This document shows, in pieces, positions 52,341 to 63,425 of a stretch of DNA of 64,000 nt. The notes under the pieces were generated by a model, which was not told the origin of the DNA, ran no database searches, and saw only the letters and a program-made list of their open reading frames with translations. Origin of the DNA: Montifringilla adamsi. Lineage: Eukaryota > Chordata > Aves > Passeriformes > Passeridae. A program made the translations under genes and the position numbers. Numbering within the stretch: the stretch's first letter is position 1; each line of letters begins with the position of its first letter. Where the stretch lies: NCBI GenBank assembly GCA_017590115.1, contig JAGGNK010013559.1, positions 1,558,933 through 1,622,932 on the forward strand. Direction: 5' to 3'.

Positions 52341-52665
52341 GAATGAATGCGTAAAGGAAAGGGGAAATATGTTAATGATTTTGGGGAAATCATATGTATG
52401 TATATAAAATATATGCATAAAAATCATATGTATAATCATATGTATCATATGATTATCATGTGTATGTTTAGTCTGGGACAATCAATGAATATTTATAAGA
52501 AATACAGAATATAAACAGAAACTTTCCTGTACTCAGCATGCAGGGCTTTGGGAGGAGCTATCCCCTCGTACATCTGGCTGAATAAAGAATGCTGCTTTTT
52601 AATGCTACATTGGTGTTAAGGAGTTTCTTATTTTACTGACTTTTTGGTAACAAAAAATTAAGTCC
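52341..52665 (+). mobile_element. Possible LTR end
   Basis: CATCTGGCTGAATAAAGAAT and GCTGCTTTTTAATGCTACAT look like an LTR R region with AATAAA; upstream it is AT-rich with ATATGTATA repeats. No second copy in this window. Confidence 0.4.
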
Positions 52666-52756
52666 CTGTCCTGGATTAACTTAAGTGACAATAAACCACC
52701 ACGAGGTTGCTAGAAAGGGGCTTGCAGAGAATTCCTGGCTAAAAGTCATATGCCAT

Positions 52757-53035
52757 AAGTCTGATGAAGAGCAGCTGAGGGAGCTGGGAAAGGGGCTCAG
52801 CCTGGAGAAAAGGAGGCTCAGGGGGGCCCTTGTGGTTCTGCACTACTCCTGAGAGGAGGGGGCAGCCGGGGGGGGTCGGGCTCTGCTCCCAGGAAACGGG
52901 GACAGGAGGAGAGGGAACAGGCTCAAGATGTGCCAGGGCAGGTTCAGGTTGGACATCAGCAGGAATTTCTCCATGGAAAGTGTGGTCAGGCCTTGGAAGG
53001 AGCTGCCCAGGGAGGTGGTGGAGTCCCCATCCTTT
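52757..53035 (+). mobile_element. CR1 LINE 3' part
   Basis: GAGCAGCTGAGGGAGCTGGG, GGAGAAAAGGAGGCTCAGGG, TTCAGGTTGGACATCAGCAG, GGGAGGTGGTGGAGTCCCCA: standard CR1 body, cut before its tail. Confidence 0.9.
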
Positions 53036-53479
53036 GCTTCCTTATTAACTGCTTAGTTCTACTGATCAAACAAAGGTTGAAGTACAATTCCCAGGGCCTA
53101 TGGCTTTATTTATTTTAGTCAGTAGTGCTAGGCTCTGGCACAAATTAGTCTCTCACTGCACATCCATGGTCAAGGAGTAGATGTTTCCATGCATTCTGCC
53201 ATTGTCTTAAACCCTGGACTTGTGGCTTCCACTCTGTTTCTGAGATAGGACACACACAGCACTGTGTCAGAGGTTTACAAGAGATGGGTTGGAAACAACT
53301 GGTCATAGAATCATGGAACCATGGAACCATGGAACCCCTGACATGGAAGGGACCCCTACCATACTTCTGTCCTGCCTACCCCTCCTGAAAAGCCTGTAAC
53401 TGTCCAGAAGAAACAGGTGAGGAGCCTTTGGGTAATGAACCTTCTCCTTCTGAGTGAAGAACCTTCTGGGTGAAGGTTC

Positions 53480-53885
53480 TTCAGAACCAGAACGCAGAAT
53501 GTGGTCAGGTACTGGAACAGGTTCCCCAGCAAATTGGCTACAGCACCAAGCCAGCTGTCAGACACATGGTGTGGTTGTTGGGCTGTCCTGTGCAGGGCCA
53601 GGAGTTGCAGGATTTGGACTCGATGATCCTTGTGGGTCCCCTCTAACTCAGCAGATTCTGATTCACCCAGAAGGTTTTTCACCCAGAAGGTTCTTTACCC
53701 AAATGGTTCTTCACTCAGAGGGTGGTTGGGCACTGGAACAGGCTTCCCAGAGAGCTGGTGACAGCACTGAGCCAGCAGCCAGACACATGGTGTGGTTGTT
53801 AGGGCTGTCCTGTGCAGGGCCAGGAGTTGGACTTGATGATCCTTGTGGGTCCCTTTCAACAGAGGGGATTAAATGATTCTGTAAT
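53480..53885 (+). mobile_element. Two tandem CR1-like 3' ends
   Basis: Two similar tails in series (about 53480-53660 and 53690-53885), each with CACATGGTGTGGTTGTT, GGGCTGTCCTGTGCAGGGCC and GATGATCCTTGTGGGTCCC; the second ends TAAATGATTCTGTAATTCC. Between and before them are short repeats of ACCCAGAAGGTTCTT type. Confidence 0.78.
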
Positions 53886-54017
53886 TCCTAATATCTTACC
53901 TAAAACTCACCTGACACAGTCCCACATGCATCCTCTAAAATCAACATTGGGCTGCCACATCATTCCCCCCATTTCCCTTCTTCCCCCTGCCCTTTCTTCT
54001 TCTTTTGAGTTTTCTTC

Positions 54018-54023
54018 TTTATT
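54018..54023 (-). terminator. Poly(A) signal overlapping the stop codon of the SUN-like gene
   Basis: AATAAA is formed by the last lysine codon, the TAA stop and the next base. A later signal may be used instead. Confidence 0.5.
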
Positions 54024-54165
54024 TATCTTTGCCCTGGGTTGAGACTTTCTGGTTTTCCATCTTTCCATGAACCTTCACTCGGTAAATGCAGGTGTACCAG
54101 GGGTTTCCCCAGTTGCTTTTCACAAGAAGTTTGACACGTGAAAAGGCTCTGGGGAGCAGCATGTT
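54019..54165 (-). CDS. SUN-like exon H: SUN-domain end and stop
   Basis: NMLLPRAFSRVKLLVKSNWG, NPWYTCIYRVKVHGKMENQK, VSTQGKDK then TAA; acceptor CACAG. Confidence 0.94.
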   Translation of the reverse strand, partial: NMLLPRAFSRVKLLVKSNWGNPWYTCIYRVKVHGKMENQKVSTQGKDK

Positions 54166-57100
54166 CTGTGAAGAGGGAAAAGGGGGGTGTTAAAATCAAC
54201 AGTGAAATCAACAGGTCTTACCCTGCCAGCCCTGTTTCTGCTCAGGAACAAGCTCCCAAAAGAAGCTGGGAAAAGCAATAGAGATCTGAAGCTCACTGCT
54301 GGTACTAGGGCTGCTGGGGAGGCTGGGGGCAAGGGAAGGCACTTGGCATCCTCTGCGTGCTGCCCAGCTGGGGCTGCTCCTCCTTTCCCTCTGTCCCTTG
54401 CTCTGTGCTGACAGAGGGGCTGGGGACGTGCTCCTGTGCATGGGGCTGGTGTGTCACCCTTTGTGTGTCACCCCACTGTGTGTCACCCCACTGTGTGTCA
54501 CCCATTGTGTGTCACCCCACTGTGTGTCACCCCACTGAGCCCCCGCCATGCCCTCTGCCTGCCTTCCTCCTGGCAAACTGGGAGCAATGGGAGAAAAGGG
54601 GCATGCTGTGATGGGGTGACATTGTCCAGCTTGTCAGCAGGGCACAGAGTGGAACAACGGTGATGCCTGACAGCTTTTGCCACCACTTGTCCCCGTTTGT
54701 CCATGGCACAAGGTCTGTTTGTTGTTTGGGTGGAGAGCCTGCATGTGCATCTGGCTTTTCTGAAGGCAGTGGCTGCAGCCAGGGATCTCTCAGGAGCTGT
54801 GTTGCCATGGGCCTGACCCTGTCCTTCAGCCACCACAACCACATGCTACTCTGCCCTCCAAGCCCCACCAGGTCTCTTCTGGCAGCGATCCAGGACCCTC
54901 TGCCCAGGGAGGAAACATTTGCACCTTCCCAGCCACAGACTTGCAAGCAAACCTGTTTTGCTCCCTGGCACCTGGCCCCACGTGTTGAGCATACCTTCAG
55001 AGGGAAAGTCTGTGTGGGGTTTTTTTCCACATTGTAGGTGAACACCCCCAGGAGAGTTTCCTCTTCTCTGTCTGCATCCACTCCCTTGGGAGCAAAGCAC
55101 AAGGAGAGAGAGTCGGGCTCATCCCGACAAAGGGGGAATGTACAGCTGGGTCAGCCCTTGTATGTACCCAGCCTCTCCCAGGGCTCTGGCATTTGTTAGG
55201 GTAGAGCTCAGTCTCTGCCTTGCATTTTGGTCAAGAACCCTTAGGAGTCTTAAGAAGAAGGACCTCTTGAGCCCTTGAAGTGTCGCGCTGAGCAAGGCAG
55301 TGCTCAGGAGAGTGCAGGACACAAAGCTCAGAGGGTGCACAAAAGCAAACAAGACTTTGCTCTGAGCTCCTGCTAGGGCCAGACCCCCACCAGAAGTGCC
55401 CAGCAGACTTACAAAGACAGCAATGTCTTTGGGGGCACTGATGATGGTCCCACTTGGAGAGGCATCTTTGGAGATGTGCTGCACTGTGATGGCAGTCAGG
55501 TAGACTCGTGCTGGCAACTTGATGACAACCTGGCCCTGGTGCCCTTTGAAAGCCCAGCAGTTTCCTGGGAAAATATTTGTCTGCAACAGAATGCAAGAGC
55601 AGTGATGTGTGGGCCAACACAACTGCCCATGTAGCTTGAAGCATTGGGGCTGATATGTCTGTGGGCTCTATTTCAGCTTGGAAATAAGGGGCTGTGAGGA
55701 AATGGACAGAAGCAGAAGAGCTTCCCTGCCTGCCAAAGTGGGCTCAGCATGGCAGAACAGAGAATACTGGTTACGAAACCATCCTACTCAGGGACAAGCA
55801 GAAACACCTCTGCCCAGGGACTCTGTAGGGCATCCCTCTTCCTCCCACCTCCCACCCTGGAAAGCACTTCTTAGGGTTGACAGTGGAGACAGGGTCACCA
55901 GGTAGAAAGAAGTCCTTTCACCCATCTGTGGCCAAGGACTGTGGGCAGAATGCAGCAGTACAGCTCAGTTTGGCTCCACTCCCCTCTGGAGAAGAACCTC
56001 TGCTCCTCAGCAAGCCCAGCCCATGTTCCAGCTTTGGTTTCAGAAATCCAATCTACTGTGGGCTTCATCAGTACCACTGAGCCCCCAAGAATGGTTCCCA
56101 AATTCACAGGAGAGAAGAAAACTGGTGATTTCTGCTAAGATACCTGCAGGATAGTATCAGGAGGGCTGGCAGTCCAGAAGAAGCGTAAAATCCTGCAGAG
56201 AAAACTGTCTTTGCAGTCATAGGTCTGGGAAGTTCTTTGTGTGTCAATGGTGGCTCCTGTAAGGGAGGGAGGGGAAATGGCTGCAAGCAGCTACACGCTG
56301 GCAGGGCTTGGTGCTCAGACACCATTTCTGGTGCCACTGGGCAGCTCCATGTCCACCTGTCCTGTGTGCATCACCCTGCCCTGGGGGGCAATGACAGCAG
56401 CCACATGCCTGGTGTGGGAGACTGCCTCTCCCACAGGGCTGAGAGTGCTGGGAGGAAGCAGAGCACAAGCCAGCCATTCCTTCTCCAGGTGCAGTGGGGA
56501 GGAAGAGAGCCCCTCCATCCACACAGGAACGTTGTCATTTCTGTGCCATCCCCCCAGAATGTGTGTGGAGGCAACCCCAGACATCCTGTGGAGGCTGTGG
56601 GCAGGACGCAGGCAAGAACAAGAACAAGGCAAGGAGACTGGGCTGCTCGTGTCCTTACCAGAGCTCTTAACGGCCCAGTCTGTCTTGACACAGGGTTCCA
56701 AAGCCATCTGGCTCAATTCCTGGGGAAGCCATGAGCAAACAGGAAAGGTCATTCAGCACGCTGCCAGCACCCACAGAGGCAGAGCTCAGTGCCAGCCATG
56801 CGTGGCCAGCCATGCCCACAGAGCTGGCACACTCTGTGCTGCTGATGGGAGCCACGAGGACTGAGGAGCAGGGTCTGTGGCCACAACGTTCTGACCCCAC
56901 CAACAGTACCAAGGAGAGCTTTCTTGGGGGTTCTGCCCTGCCAAGCCTCTTTCCCCAAAATGGCAGGGTCACCTTCAAACTACTGATCTCTGCCCTCAGC
57001 TGAGTGACCTCTTCCAGCAGATTCTGCAACTTTTGGGTTTCAATCAAAGTGTGTGAATTCCTGCAGGAACAGAAAAGCAGATCTTCTCAAAGCAGCCCAT

Positions 57101-58298
57101 TCCTTCTGTGAAGCACCTGAGCTCAGTGAACAGACACATGAGCTTTCCCTGCTTTGCCAGTGCTTCTTTCCAGCCCAAGCTGAGCCAAAGTCAAAGGCAG
57201 GGTGGAAGTAGAGGAGCCTTTGCTCTTTGGAAACTGAGCACAGGTAGCACAAGGTCAGCTGACACTTCTGCACACACCCAGCTCCAGTTCAGGAAATCTC
57301 TTACCAAAAGGTTTTCAGTCCTGCTGGAAATACACTTTGCATCTTCTGAGCTGACACTTCTGCACACACCCAGTTCCAGTTCAGGAAATCTCTCTTACCA
57401 AAAGGTTTTCAGTCCTGCTGGAAATACACTTTGCATCTTCTGAAAGAGAAAAATCTTAATTAGAACATCCACTGCCAGAGCCACCGTGGCTTCCCAGGGC
57501 AAATTACATAATCTGCTTCTTCTTTGGGTGATGCTGTGTAGAAGCAGAAGAGCCTCAGATTTATCCACCCACTGTTAGCAACACTCCCCTGCAAGAGGTG
57601 CCTGTCCCACAGCAGTCACTAACCTCCACGAGTCCCTTTGTCCACAGTGACCCTTCTGACAGGACAGTCCCACAGAAACCACCTGCAATTCACATCCCCA
57701 GTCACTGGAGTGGGGTTTGCAGCCAGCCCCGAGGGCCCATCGCCTGCTCCCTGCTGCCTTGGGGGTCAGGCAGGTTAGCTGAGGGGTGTGGAATGAGGGG
57801 TGCAGAGAGAGGATGTGCCCCTGGCTGGGGGCCATCAGCCCAGGCTCCAGGGGCCACGGCAGCACGGTCTGCAGTTGTGCTTGCTGCCCCACTTTACTCC
57901 CTGTTTCCCCTCACTTCAGTCAGCACCAGGACCAGGCTGTAGGGGCTGGGAGAGGGACCTGCCCACCCCTCCCCTTGCACTGCCCCTCTCCTCTGGCCAT
58001 CCCCAGTTCAGCTTTGGAAGTACCCATGCCCTTCTCTCTCAACCTTGCAGCAAGCCATTCAGCAGCCAGAGCAGCAGCATGGCTGTGAGACTACCTGGGA
58101 GTCTTACTGCTGGTCCCAAAGCCAGTCAAGGGAAGTACATGGGCCACAAGAGTTTCCACACATAATGGCCCTGAAGGCAAGCTGGTATCCAGCACAACCA
58201 CGCTGTCACTCTCAGTTGTTTGCCCATGAAAACTCACCAAGAGCCACTGAGAGCAACAAGATGAAGACTTTAAAGCTCTTCTTCTTCAGCTGCAGCAT
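54019..58298 (-). CDS. SUN-domain protein of the SUN3/SUN5/SPAG4 group
   Basis: Inner nuclear-membrane type protein whose SUN domain binds KASH proteins across the perinuclear space; this subgroup is mostly testis or sperm expressed in mammals. Nine coding exons give 810 nt (269 aa) from the first ATG seen: a membrane segment (FKVFILLLSVAL, residues 9-20), a short coiled coil (TLIETQKLQNLLEEVTQLRA, about 53-72), then the SUN domain from about residue 97 with PGNCWAFKGHQGQVVIKL, ISAPKDIAVF, FTYNVEKNPTQTFPLKN and KSNWGNPWYTCIYRVKVHG. The wording NCWAF and NWGNP is nearest to SUN5 from memory, but I cannot exclude SPAG4 or SUN3. The first exon has an acceptor (TTTCAG) before its ATG, so a further upstream exon exists, coding or not. 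Two identical 41-nt exons are both needed to keep the frame. Confidence 0.9.
54448..54538. repeat. 15-bp tandem repeat
   Basis: About six units of TGTGTCACCCCACTG with small variants, in the last intron of the SUN-like gene. Confidence 0.93.
54995..55084 (-). CDS. SUN-like exon G: SUN domain
   Basis: GVDADREEETLLGVFTYNVE, KNPTQTFPLK; acceptor CCCAAG, donor GTATGC. 90 nt. Confidence 0.92.
55413..55580 (-). CDS. SUN-like exon F: SUN-domain core
   Basis: TNIFPGNCWAFKGHQGQVVI, KLPARVYLTAITVQHISKDA, SPSGTIISAPKDIAVF; acceptor TGCAG, donor GTAAGT. 168 nt. Confidence 0.95.
56144..56256 (-). CDS. SUN-like exon E: start of the SUN domain
   Basis: ATIDTQRTSQTYDCKDSFLC, RILRFFWTASPPDTILQ; acceptor TACAG, donor GTATCT. 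113 nt. Confidence 0.92.
56659..56719 (-). CDS. SUN-like exon D: lead into the SUN domain
   Basis: ELSQMALEPCVKTDWAVKSS; acceptor CCCCAG, donor GTAAGG. DWAVKSSGATI matches the family lead-in (D-x-A-L-K-S-x-G-A-S-I). Confidence 0.92.
56973..57060 (-). CDS. SUN-like exon C: coiled coil
   Basis: NSHTLIETQKLQNLLEEVTQ then LRAEISSLK; acceptor TGCAG, donor GTGACC. Frame fixed by the heptad pattern and by exon D. Confidence 0.88.
57305..57345 (-). CDS. SUN-like exon B2: second copy of the 41-nt exon, read in a different frame
   Basis: Identical to B1 over all 41 nt. Acceptor GCTCAG with a weaker pyrimidine tract, donor GTAAGA. After B1 it is read as KMQSVFPAGLKTF, leaving phase 2, which is what exon C needs to give the coiled coil. 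Confidence 0.72.
57399..57439 (-). CDS. SUN-like exon B1: first copy of the duplicated 41-nt exon
   Basis: Acceptor TTTCAG after a good pyrimidine tract, donor GTAAGA. Following exon A it reads E-DAKCISSRTENLL, and 41 nt leaves the frame at phase 0. Confidence 0.8.
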
Positions 58299-58305
58299 CT
58301 TTTCC
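58238..58305 (-). CDS. SUN-like exon A: membrane segment, first ATG seen
   Basis: Acceptor TTTCAG; frame EKMLQLKKKSFKVFILLLSV AL; ATG at 58296-58298. Donor GTGAGT in phase 1. The two residues before the Met are in frame, so the protein may begin in an upstream exon I could not identify (58.3-59.3 kb). Confidence 0.8.
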
Positions 58306-59491
58306 CTGAAAGAGAGGGAGTCCTGCGGCAGTCAATTACCAAGCCTTAGGCAAACCCCTTCACAGCAAGGAAGCACAGGAGCTTTGCCTGACTTTGGTCC
58401 CAGAGCTCTCCCACACCTGCAGGGTTTCTTGCCAGAGCTGGGAAAAAACTTCCCCTGCAGATGCTTGGCTCTGCCCTGAGGGCTTGGCTACACAGCAGTT
58501 TGTCCTTCTGCAGCCAACGCTGGAGGCTCAGCTCTGGTGTGCCAGTGACACTGCCAAGGGGCTTTGCTCTTGGCTCTGCCTGAGACTGGCCACAGCACAA
58601 GCAGTGCTCAAGCGTCAGCATCCAAGTGAGAGCCCTGGGCTGCTGATTAGGGGACACCCTCTGCTCTCCCCTCTGTTCTGACTGGCCCTCAGGCATTCCC
58701 ATCCTGCCCCCTGTCCACAGTAGAAACATGTAGTGTCCACTCTGTGAGGATAGCATGAGAACGGCTCAGAAAATTTCTCCCCAGGGAGACAAAGGCACCT
58801 GCCAAATAAGCCTGAAGAACATCCCTTGGGAAAGAAACCAGAGAAAGGTTATGCCTGTCTCTTGAGTCTCTTCTTCAGCTGAGACCCATCCCCACAGAAC
58901 GGGGACTTCACACATCACAGGGCTGGTCTTCAGAAAAGCTTTCAGCTTCCCCATGGTGCTCCAACCCCACTGACAACCACATCCATCCTACTGTTCCAAA
59001 CTGACGCCCTGGGCAGGAGCAGCCCACTTCATACCAGCTCATTGGGCAGTTGCTGAGCTCCACAGTCACCTCTGCCAGTGGTTTGGAAGACTCCAATGGT
59101 TGGTGTGTGAGCCTTTCTCCTCCCTGTCCCCCCGGGCTCAGCTCTGCCTCCCCAGCTGCAGCAGGACGTGATGTCTGCCCAGTGTGACAGCCACACAGCC
59201 ACTCTGGGCTCTGTCCCCGTGCCACGGGGCTGTGCAGGCGGCTGCTCTGACCTCACAGCCGTGGTGGCTCTGCTTTCACAATTGGGGTGCCCAGGGTGGT
59301 AGCCACATGGGAACTGTGTGTCTGCACATCCCCATTTTGGTTTGCAAAAGGCCGTGCTGGCAGGTCTGCCTGAAGGTCAGATGGTTCGTCCTACCACCTA
59401 ACCAGTAAGTTACCTAAAAACAACCAAAGGGTGCTTGCAGAGGGCCAGGAATCACAGGTTCATGTGCAGTTACAGGATGGTTTGGATTGCG
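58306..59491. other. Upstream region of the SUN-like gene
   Basis: Should contain the missing first exon. A 75-codon frame at 59029-59256 (minus) ends at a possible GTATGA donor, but its sequence matches nothing I know, so I do not call it. Confidence 0.35.
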
Positions 59492-59959
59492 TGATAGATG
59501 AGTCATGTGATGGTTGACTCTCACAATTAAAAGGCAAATATTATATAAACATGTTAAGAGAAGTTTTATAGAGTTATGTTTTACCCCCTTGCATTGTTAT
59601 CCGAGGGTAGCCTGAGTTTGGGACATTTGGGAGGGTTGGCTCGTTACTATGGCAACAGCTGACCTCCAATCAGGATTTAAGGAAGTGACCTCCACCACTG
59701 GACAGCAAAGGAGGAGCTGATGGACAGAACTTTGGGAGGAGTCGATGGACAGAACTTCGGGAGGAGTTGATGGACAGAACTTTGGGAGGGACCAAAGCGT
59801 TAAAAGGTGAAACCTCCATTGTGTGGATGAACACATGGTGGGGAAAATCCTCTGCTCCTGGCACTGTAATATTTTCTCTATTCAGTCTTTTGTTGTATTT
59901 TTTTATAACTTTGTAATAAAACTTTTACATTTTTTTGGAAGTGAGTATCATTTCTCACA
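59492..59959 (+). mobile_element. LTR-like element (family F), copy 2, with a 25-bp triplication
   Basis: TGATAGATGAGTCATGTGAT ... ATTTCTCACA; same body as 43263-43675. Three 25-bp units starting GATGGACAGAACTTTGG lie at 59719-59792 where copy 1 has one. AATAAA at about 59914. Confidence 0.82.
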
Positions 59960-61070
59960 GACTGGAAGGATGCTGCAGTTCATGTCTGAACTCTGGGGTT
60001 ATTACTGGTGCCTCAGCAGCACCAGTGTCACCAGGCAGTTGTTCCCTGGGCTGGCACAGGAAGGGAGGTTGCCCCTGAGGCCATGAGCTGGGGCCTATTC
60101 ACCTTACAGTAATGGAACCACACACCCTGGAACGTGTGAAGCCCAGTTTCTTACAGCTTTGTGTGTGAAAGACAGACTTTTGTTGCCCAGGGACTAACTC
60201 AGAGGTGATTTTCTGGTTAGAACAACCATACCTTTCCTATCAGTTTCTGCTATCTATAAACGTTTATTGCTGTTATCTTTGCTGGACAGAAATACTAACT
60301 TGAGCTTGTTTCCTCTACGCAATTGTTCCCACTGTGCTCCCAGACTGTGGGAAATTTATTCTCTCTAGGACTTCTAACTTCTGCCAGGCTGGGTCTGATC
60401 ATAGTGCCGAAATAATTACCAGAGAGAGTGGATGCACAAATAGTGCCATTGCATTCGTTTTGTTTCCTGCAACAACAAAATATCCTTAACATCTCATTTT
60501 TTCTCCTTTTCCTCCTCCCACCTTACCCTCAGTTGCACTGAGAGGTTTTTCTCTTCTGGTTTATAGCCTGGGCAATACCACCCTGTGTTGCATGCAAAAT
60601 CCCATTTGTTCTCCAAGAAAAGGGAGCCACAAAGACATGGCCTCTGTTGCCTCCCTCTCCCTTGCAAGTTACTGTAACCTGCTCTAGAAGGGATTGTGGT
60701 GATGGAGGGCAGAGCCCCTGGTACCCTCAGCACCCACTGATGGGCCACATGGGGCCGCTGTAAGGAAAGCCAAAAATGCCTGATGGGCAAGCAAAGGAGA
60801 TGTCAGGAAGGCTGCAGGAGAGGAGTTCCCTTCACCCAGCTTCAGGCCTCCTGCTGATACACCTGTGGTGGGAAAGTGAGAGCACCAGGCTTTGCCAAAC
60901 ACAACCACAGCAGCTGGAACAGACCCATCTGGCATTTCTGATGGGCCATCCAACAAAACATGCACCACATCACTGAGGAAAGGACCAAAAAGCCAGGTGG
61001 GAACCCAAGTCCTTTGCCCAAAGCCAGTAAGAGCTGTCACTTCTGCTTAGTAACTCCAGCTGCTGCTTGG
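59960..61070. other. Intergenic, no gene seen
   Basis: No exon-like block and no repeat I can name; short frames only. Confidence 0.4.
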
Positions 61071-61074
61071 AAAC

Positions 61075-61690
61075 CAGTGTGGCAGGACTTCCCCCCGCCA
61101 CAGGAGAGCTGACCTGTTGTGTCCATCAGCATGGTCCTCCCACCACGTGTGATGATGAGATAACCCAGGCTGGTGAGCTGGCTCTGGCTGCTGAGTTCTC
61201 TCTCTCTCTGGCACCAGGGGTGGAACTCCCAGTGGACAATTAACAACTGGCCTTGAGAACAAGATGTGGGGATATGAGCTGGAATTTCTGACTGACAGAC
61301 ACTTCACTTTACAAACTATATAAGCTGCACAAACTTTCATGGAGGCAAAAAATCTCCTCCACACACCTTGGAAATGTGAAGGACTTCTTCCCAGGGTCTG
61401 GACACCAATTCTGAAGATATTTTCCCAGGAACTGAGTTGAAAGGACCTTATGTGTACTCCATCATCAATTCAATGCTAAATTACATTGACTCCTCTATTT
61501 CTATTTGTATAGAAAGAGTATATTGACTCTATACTATTTCTTCACTAGCTGTAATAACCTTTTCATCTACTAGCAGTTGATATTGTTTCATCCTGTGTAG
61601 TAAGCAGTCTGTTTAAAGTCCTCAGTCTGTTAATCCTGTGTCTGTTCAATAAATAATTCATTTTGTAATAGACCTAATTGGCCATTCTTA
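61075..61690 (+). mobile_element. Probable LTR-like element
   Basis: Contains AACTATATAAGCTGCACAAA (TATA-like, about 61313) and TGTTCAATAAATAATTC (poly(A)-like, about 61645) at LTR spacing. Ends uncertain; single copy here. Confidence 0.5.
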
Positions 61691-62690
61691 AGAACTTGCA
61701 AATGACAGACATTTGGGGTGCGGGCCACCTCAAACAGAGCTACTGCCAGAAATCTGAGTCAAAGGCAGGACTTGTCTAAGCTCTCATCTCCATTTGTAAA
61801 CCAGTCATGTGCTGACACTGAATTTTGTAATTAGAAGAAAACTCTCCTGTCTATTAAAAAAAAAAAATGTTGCAAATATAGGAACATAAGCAGTGACAGG
61901 GAGAGATGGCAAGTGAGGCCCCAAGGCAGTTTTATAAATATTGTTGTGGTGCCTCTTATGGATACACTTGACCCTCAGCTGTACTTTGGATCAGGCCAGC
62001 TATGGAGCAACGGGCCCCACGCCCTGTGGTGGATTTGTGAGCTGGAATGCTCCTGGCTTAGGTACAAGGAAGTTAAGGTGCCTTGGAAAAATATTTTTAA
62101 AGGTGGTTTCAAAGCCCAAAAGTGGAAAATAACTAAAGTGGAGAAGAAGATAACGGAGCTAAAACAAAGACATCTATCTTCTCTAAACTATTGACTAGCA
62201 GCCAACTACTTCACTCTAATAAATATTACAATCAGGATAAGCCAAATTTGAGCTGTCCCTGAGTGGCAGCTGGACTGCATACCAGTGACTCTCCCCTTGA
62301 ACTGGAGCACCACTCAAGGTTTCAGATCCCTGACCTGAAAATAACAGATCCTTCCATGCCCAAGGCAGAGAGATTTCTTAGTTCCAAGAGATTCTCAGTA
62401 AGTCATTGATGGCATGCTGAATTAATAAAAAAAAAAATCCATGTAGCTGTTCAGTATTAACTATTATAAATTTTGTGTAGATAATTCCATTAAACACAAA
62501 CAACTGTCATAATCTGAAGCTAAGATTAGACCTAGCTGAAGCCAGGCTTTGTGTGGAGGTTAGAAAGCAAGAGGGTCCATTCTGAACCTCATTGGGATGG
62601 TCTTCCTCACCCTCTAAGCCTTCCTTGGGGAGCTGGGCTCTTGTGCTTCTCTCTCTTCTTCTCCCTCTTGAGCTTTGGCCAGCTGAAGAA
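61691..62690. other. Intergenic, no gene seen
   Basis: AT-rich in parts; a 93-codon frame at 61913 has no recognisable family. Confidence 0.4.
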
Positions 62691-62694
62691 CATA

Positions 62695-63425
62695 AACTAG
62701 AATCCCAGAATAGTTTGGGTTAGAAGAGACCTGGGAGATTGTTGGATTATGCCTCTTTCTGATTTAGAGATGGGGTAACTGAGAGGCATTTTAAAAGCTT
62801 TTATTCTATTTTCAGTCTCTTGAGAAGGGTGAGACAATGCAGGTGTTATAATTCACACTATCACAATCAGAAGCCAATTATTTCCTAATTACAATACACT
62901 TTAAGTGTTTCTTGGCCTATCAGAGTTTGCCACACCATGCTGTAAATGCCTTAAAGGCAATCATCTAAAATTACCCCTCGTGGGTCCAATGCATCTTTCA
63001 TAGTTCTGTTTCTCCAAAGTATCTGGTCTTTTTCGTAAGGCCATCCTTTGAAACTCGCTTCTAGTTCCATTTCTCTCTCAGCAATGTCCTCGTCCACGTG
63101 AGTGTTCTGTCAGGCTTTGAGAATTCTCTACAGACTCATTTCCCACAGGAGATCATCCAGTCCCACCCTGCCATGGCAGGGACACCTTCACTGTCCAGGT
63201 GCTCCCAGCCCATCCCAGCTGGCCTTGGGCACTGCCAGGGATCCAGGGGCAGCCACAGCTGCTCTGGGCACTGTGCCAGGTCTCACCTCTCTCACAGGGA
63301 GGAATTTCTCACTAATACCCAATTTAAATCTGCCATCTTTCAGCTTAAAGCTGCTCCCCCTTGTCCACTCAGTCCTTGCCCAAAGTCCAGCTCTCTCGGA
63401 GGCCTCCTTCTCCTAACAGTTTTCT
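62695..63425 (-). mobile_element. CR1 LINE fragment split by an LTR
   Basis: Antisense CR1: AATCCCAGAATAGTTTGGGT up to GGGAGAT (62739), resuming at GGAGATCATCCAGTCCCACC (63148) and continuing GGGCAGCCACAGCTGCTCTG and CTTAAAGCTGCTCCCCCTTG. Confidence 0.88.
62740..63147 (+). mobile_element. Solo LTR (family A) inserted in CR1, 6-bp target duplication
   Basis: 408 bp, TGTTGGATTATGCC ... CATTTCCCACA, with GGAGAT at 62734-62739 and again at 63148-63153. TG...CA ends and a 6-bp duplication fit an ERVK-like (class II) solo LTR; the class is inference. Confidence 0.88.

Larger units (their letters stand above)
57258..57443. repeat. 92/94-bp tandem duplication spanning the 41-nt exon
   Basis: Two head-to-tail copies (57258-57349 and 57350-57443) from GCTGACACTTCTGCACACAC to CATCTTCTGA; they differ by a TC insertion and one base. 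Confidence 0.93.

Noticed and set aside
53410..53740. Short repeated blocks resembling a CRISPR array
   Set aside because: Vertebrate DNA; the repeats are CR1 tails and small tandem duplications, not evenly spaced.
59029..59256. Possible first coding exon of the SUN-like gene
   Set aside because: Open frame ending at a possible donor, but no similarity or membrane features; not enough to call.
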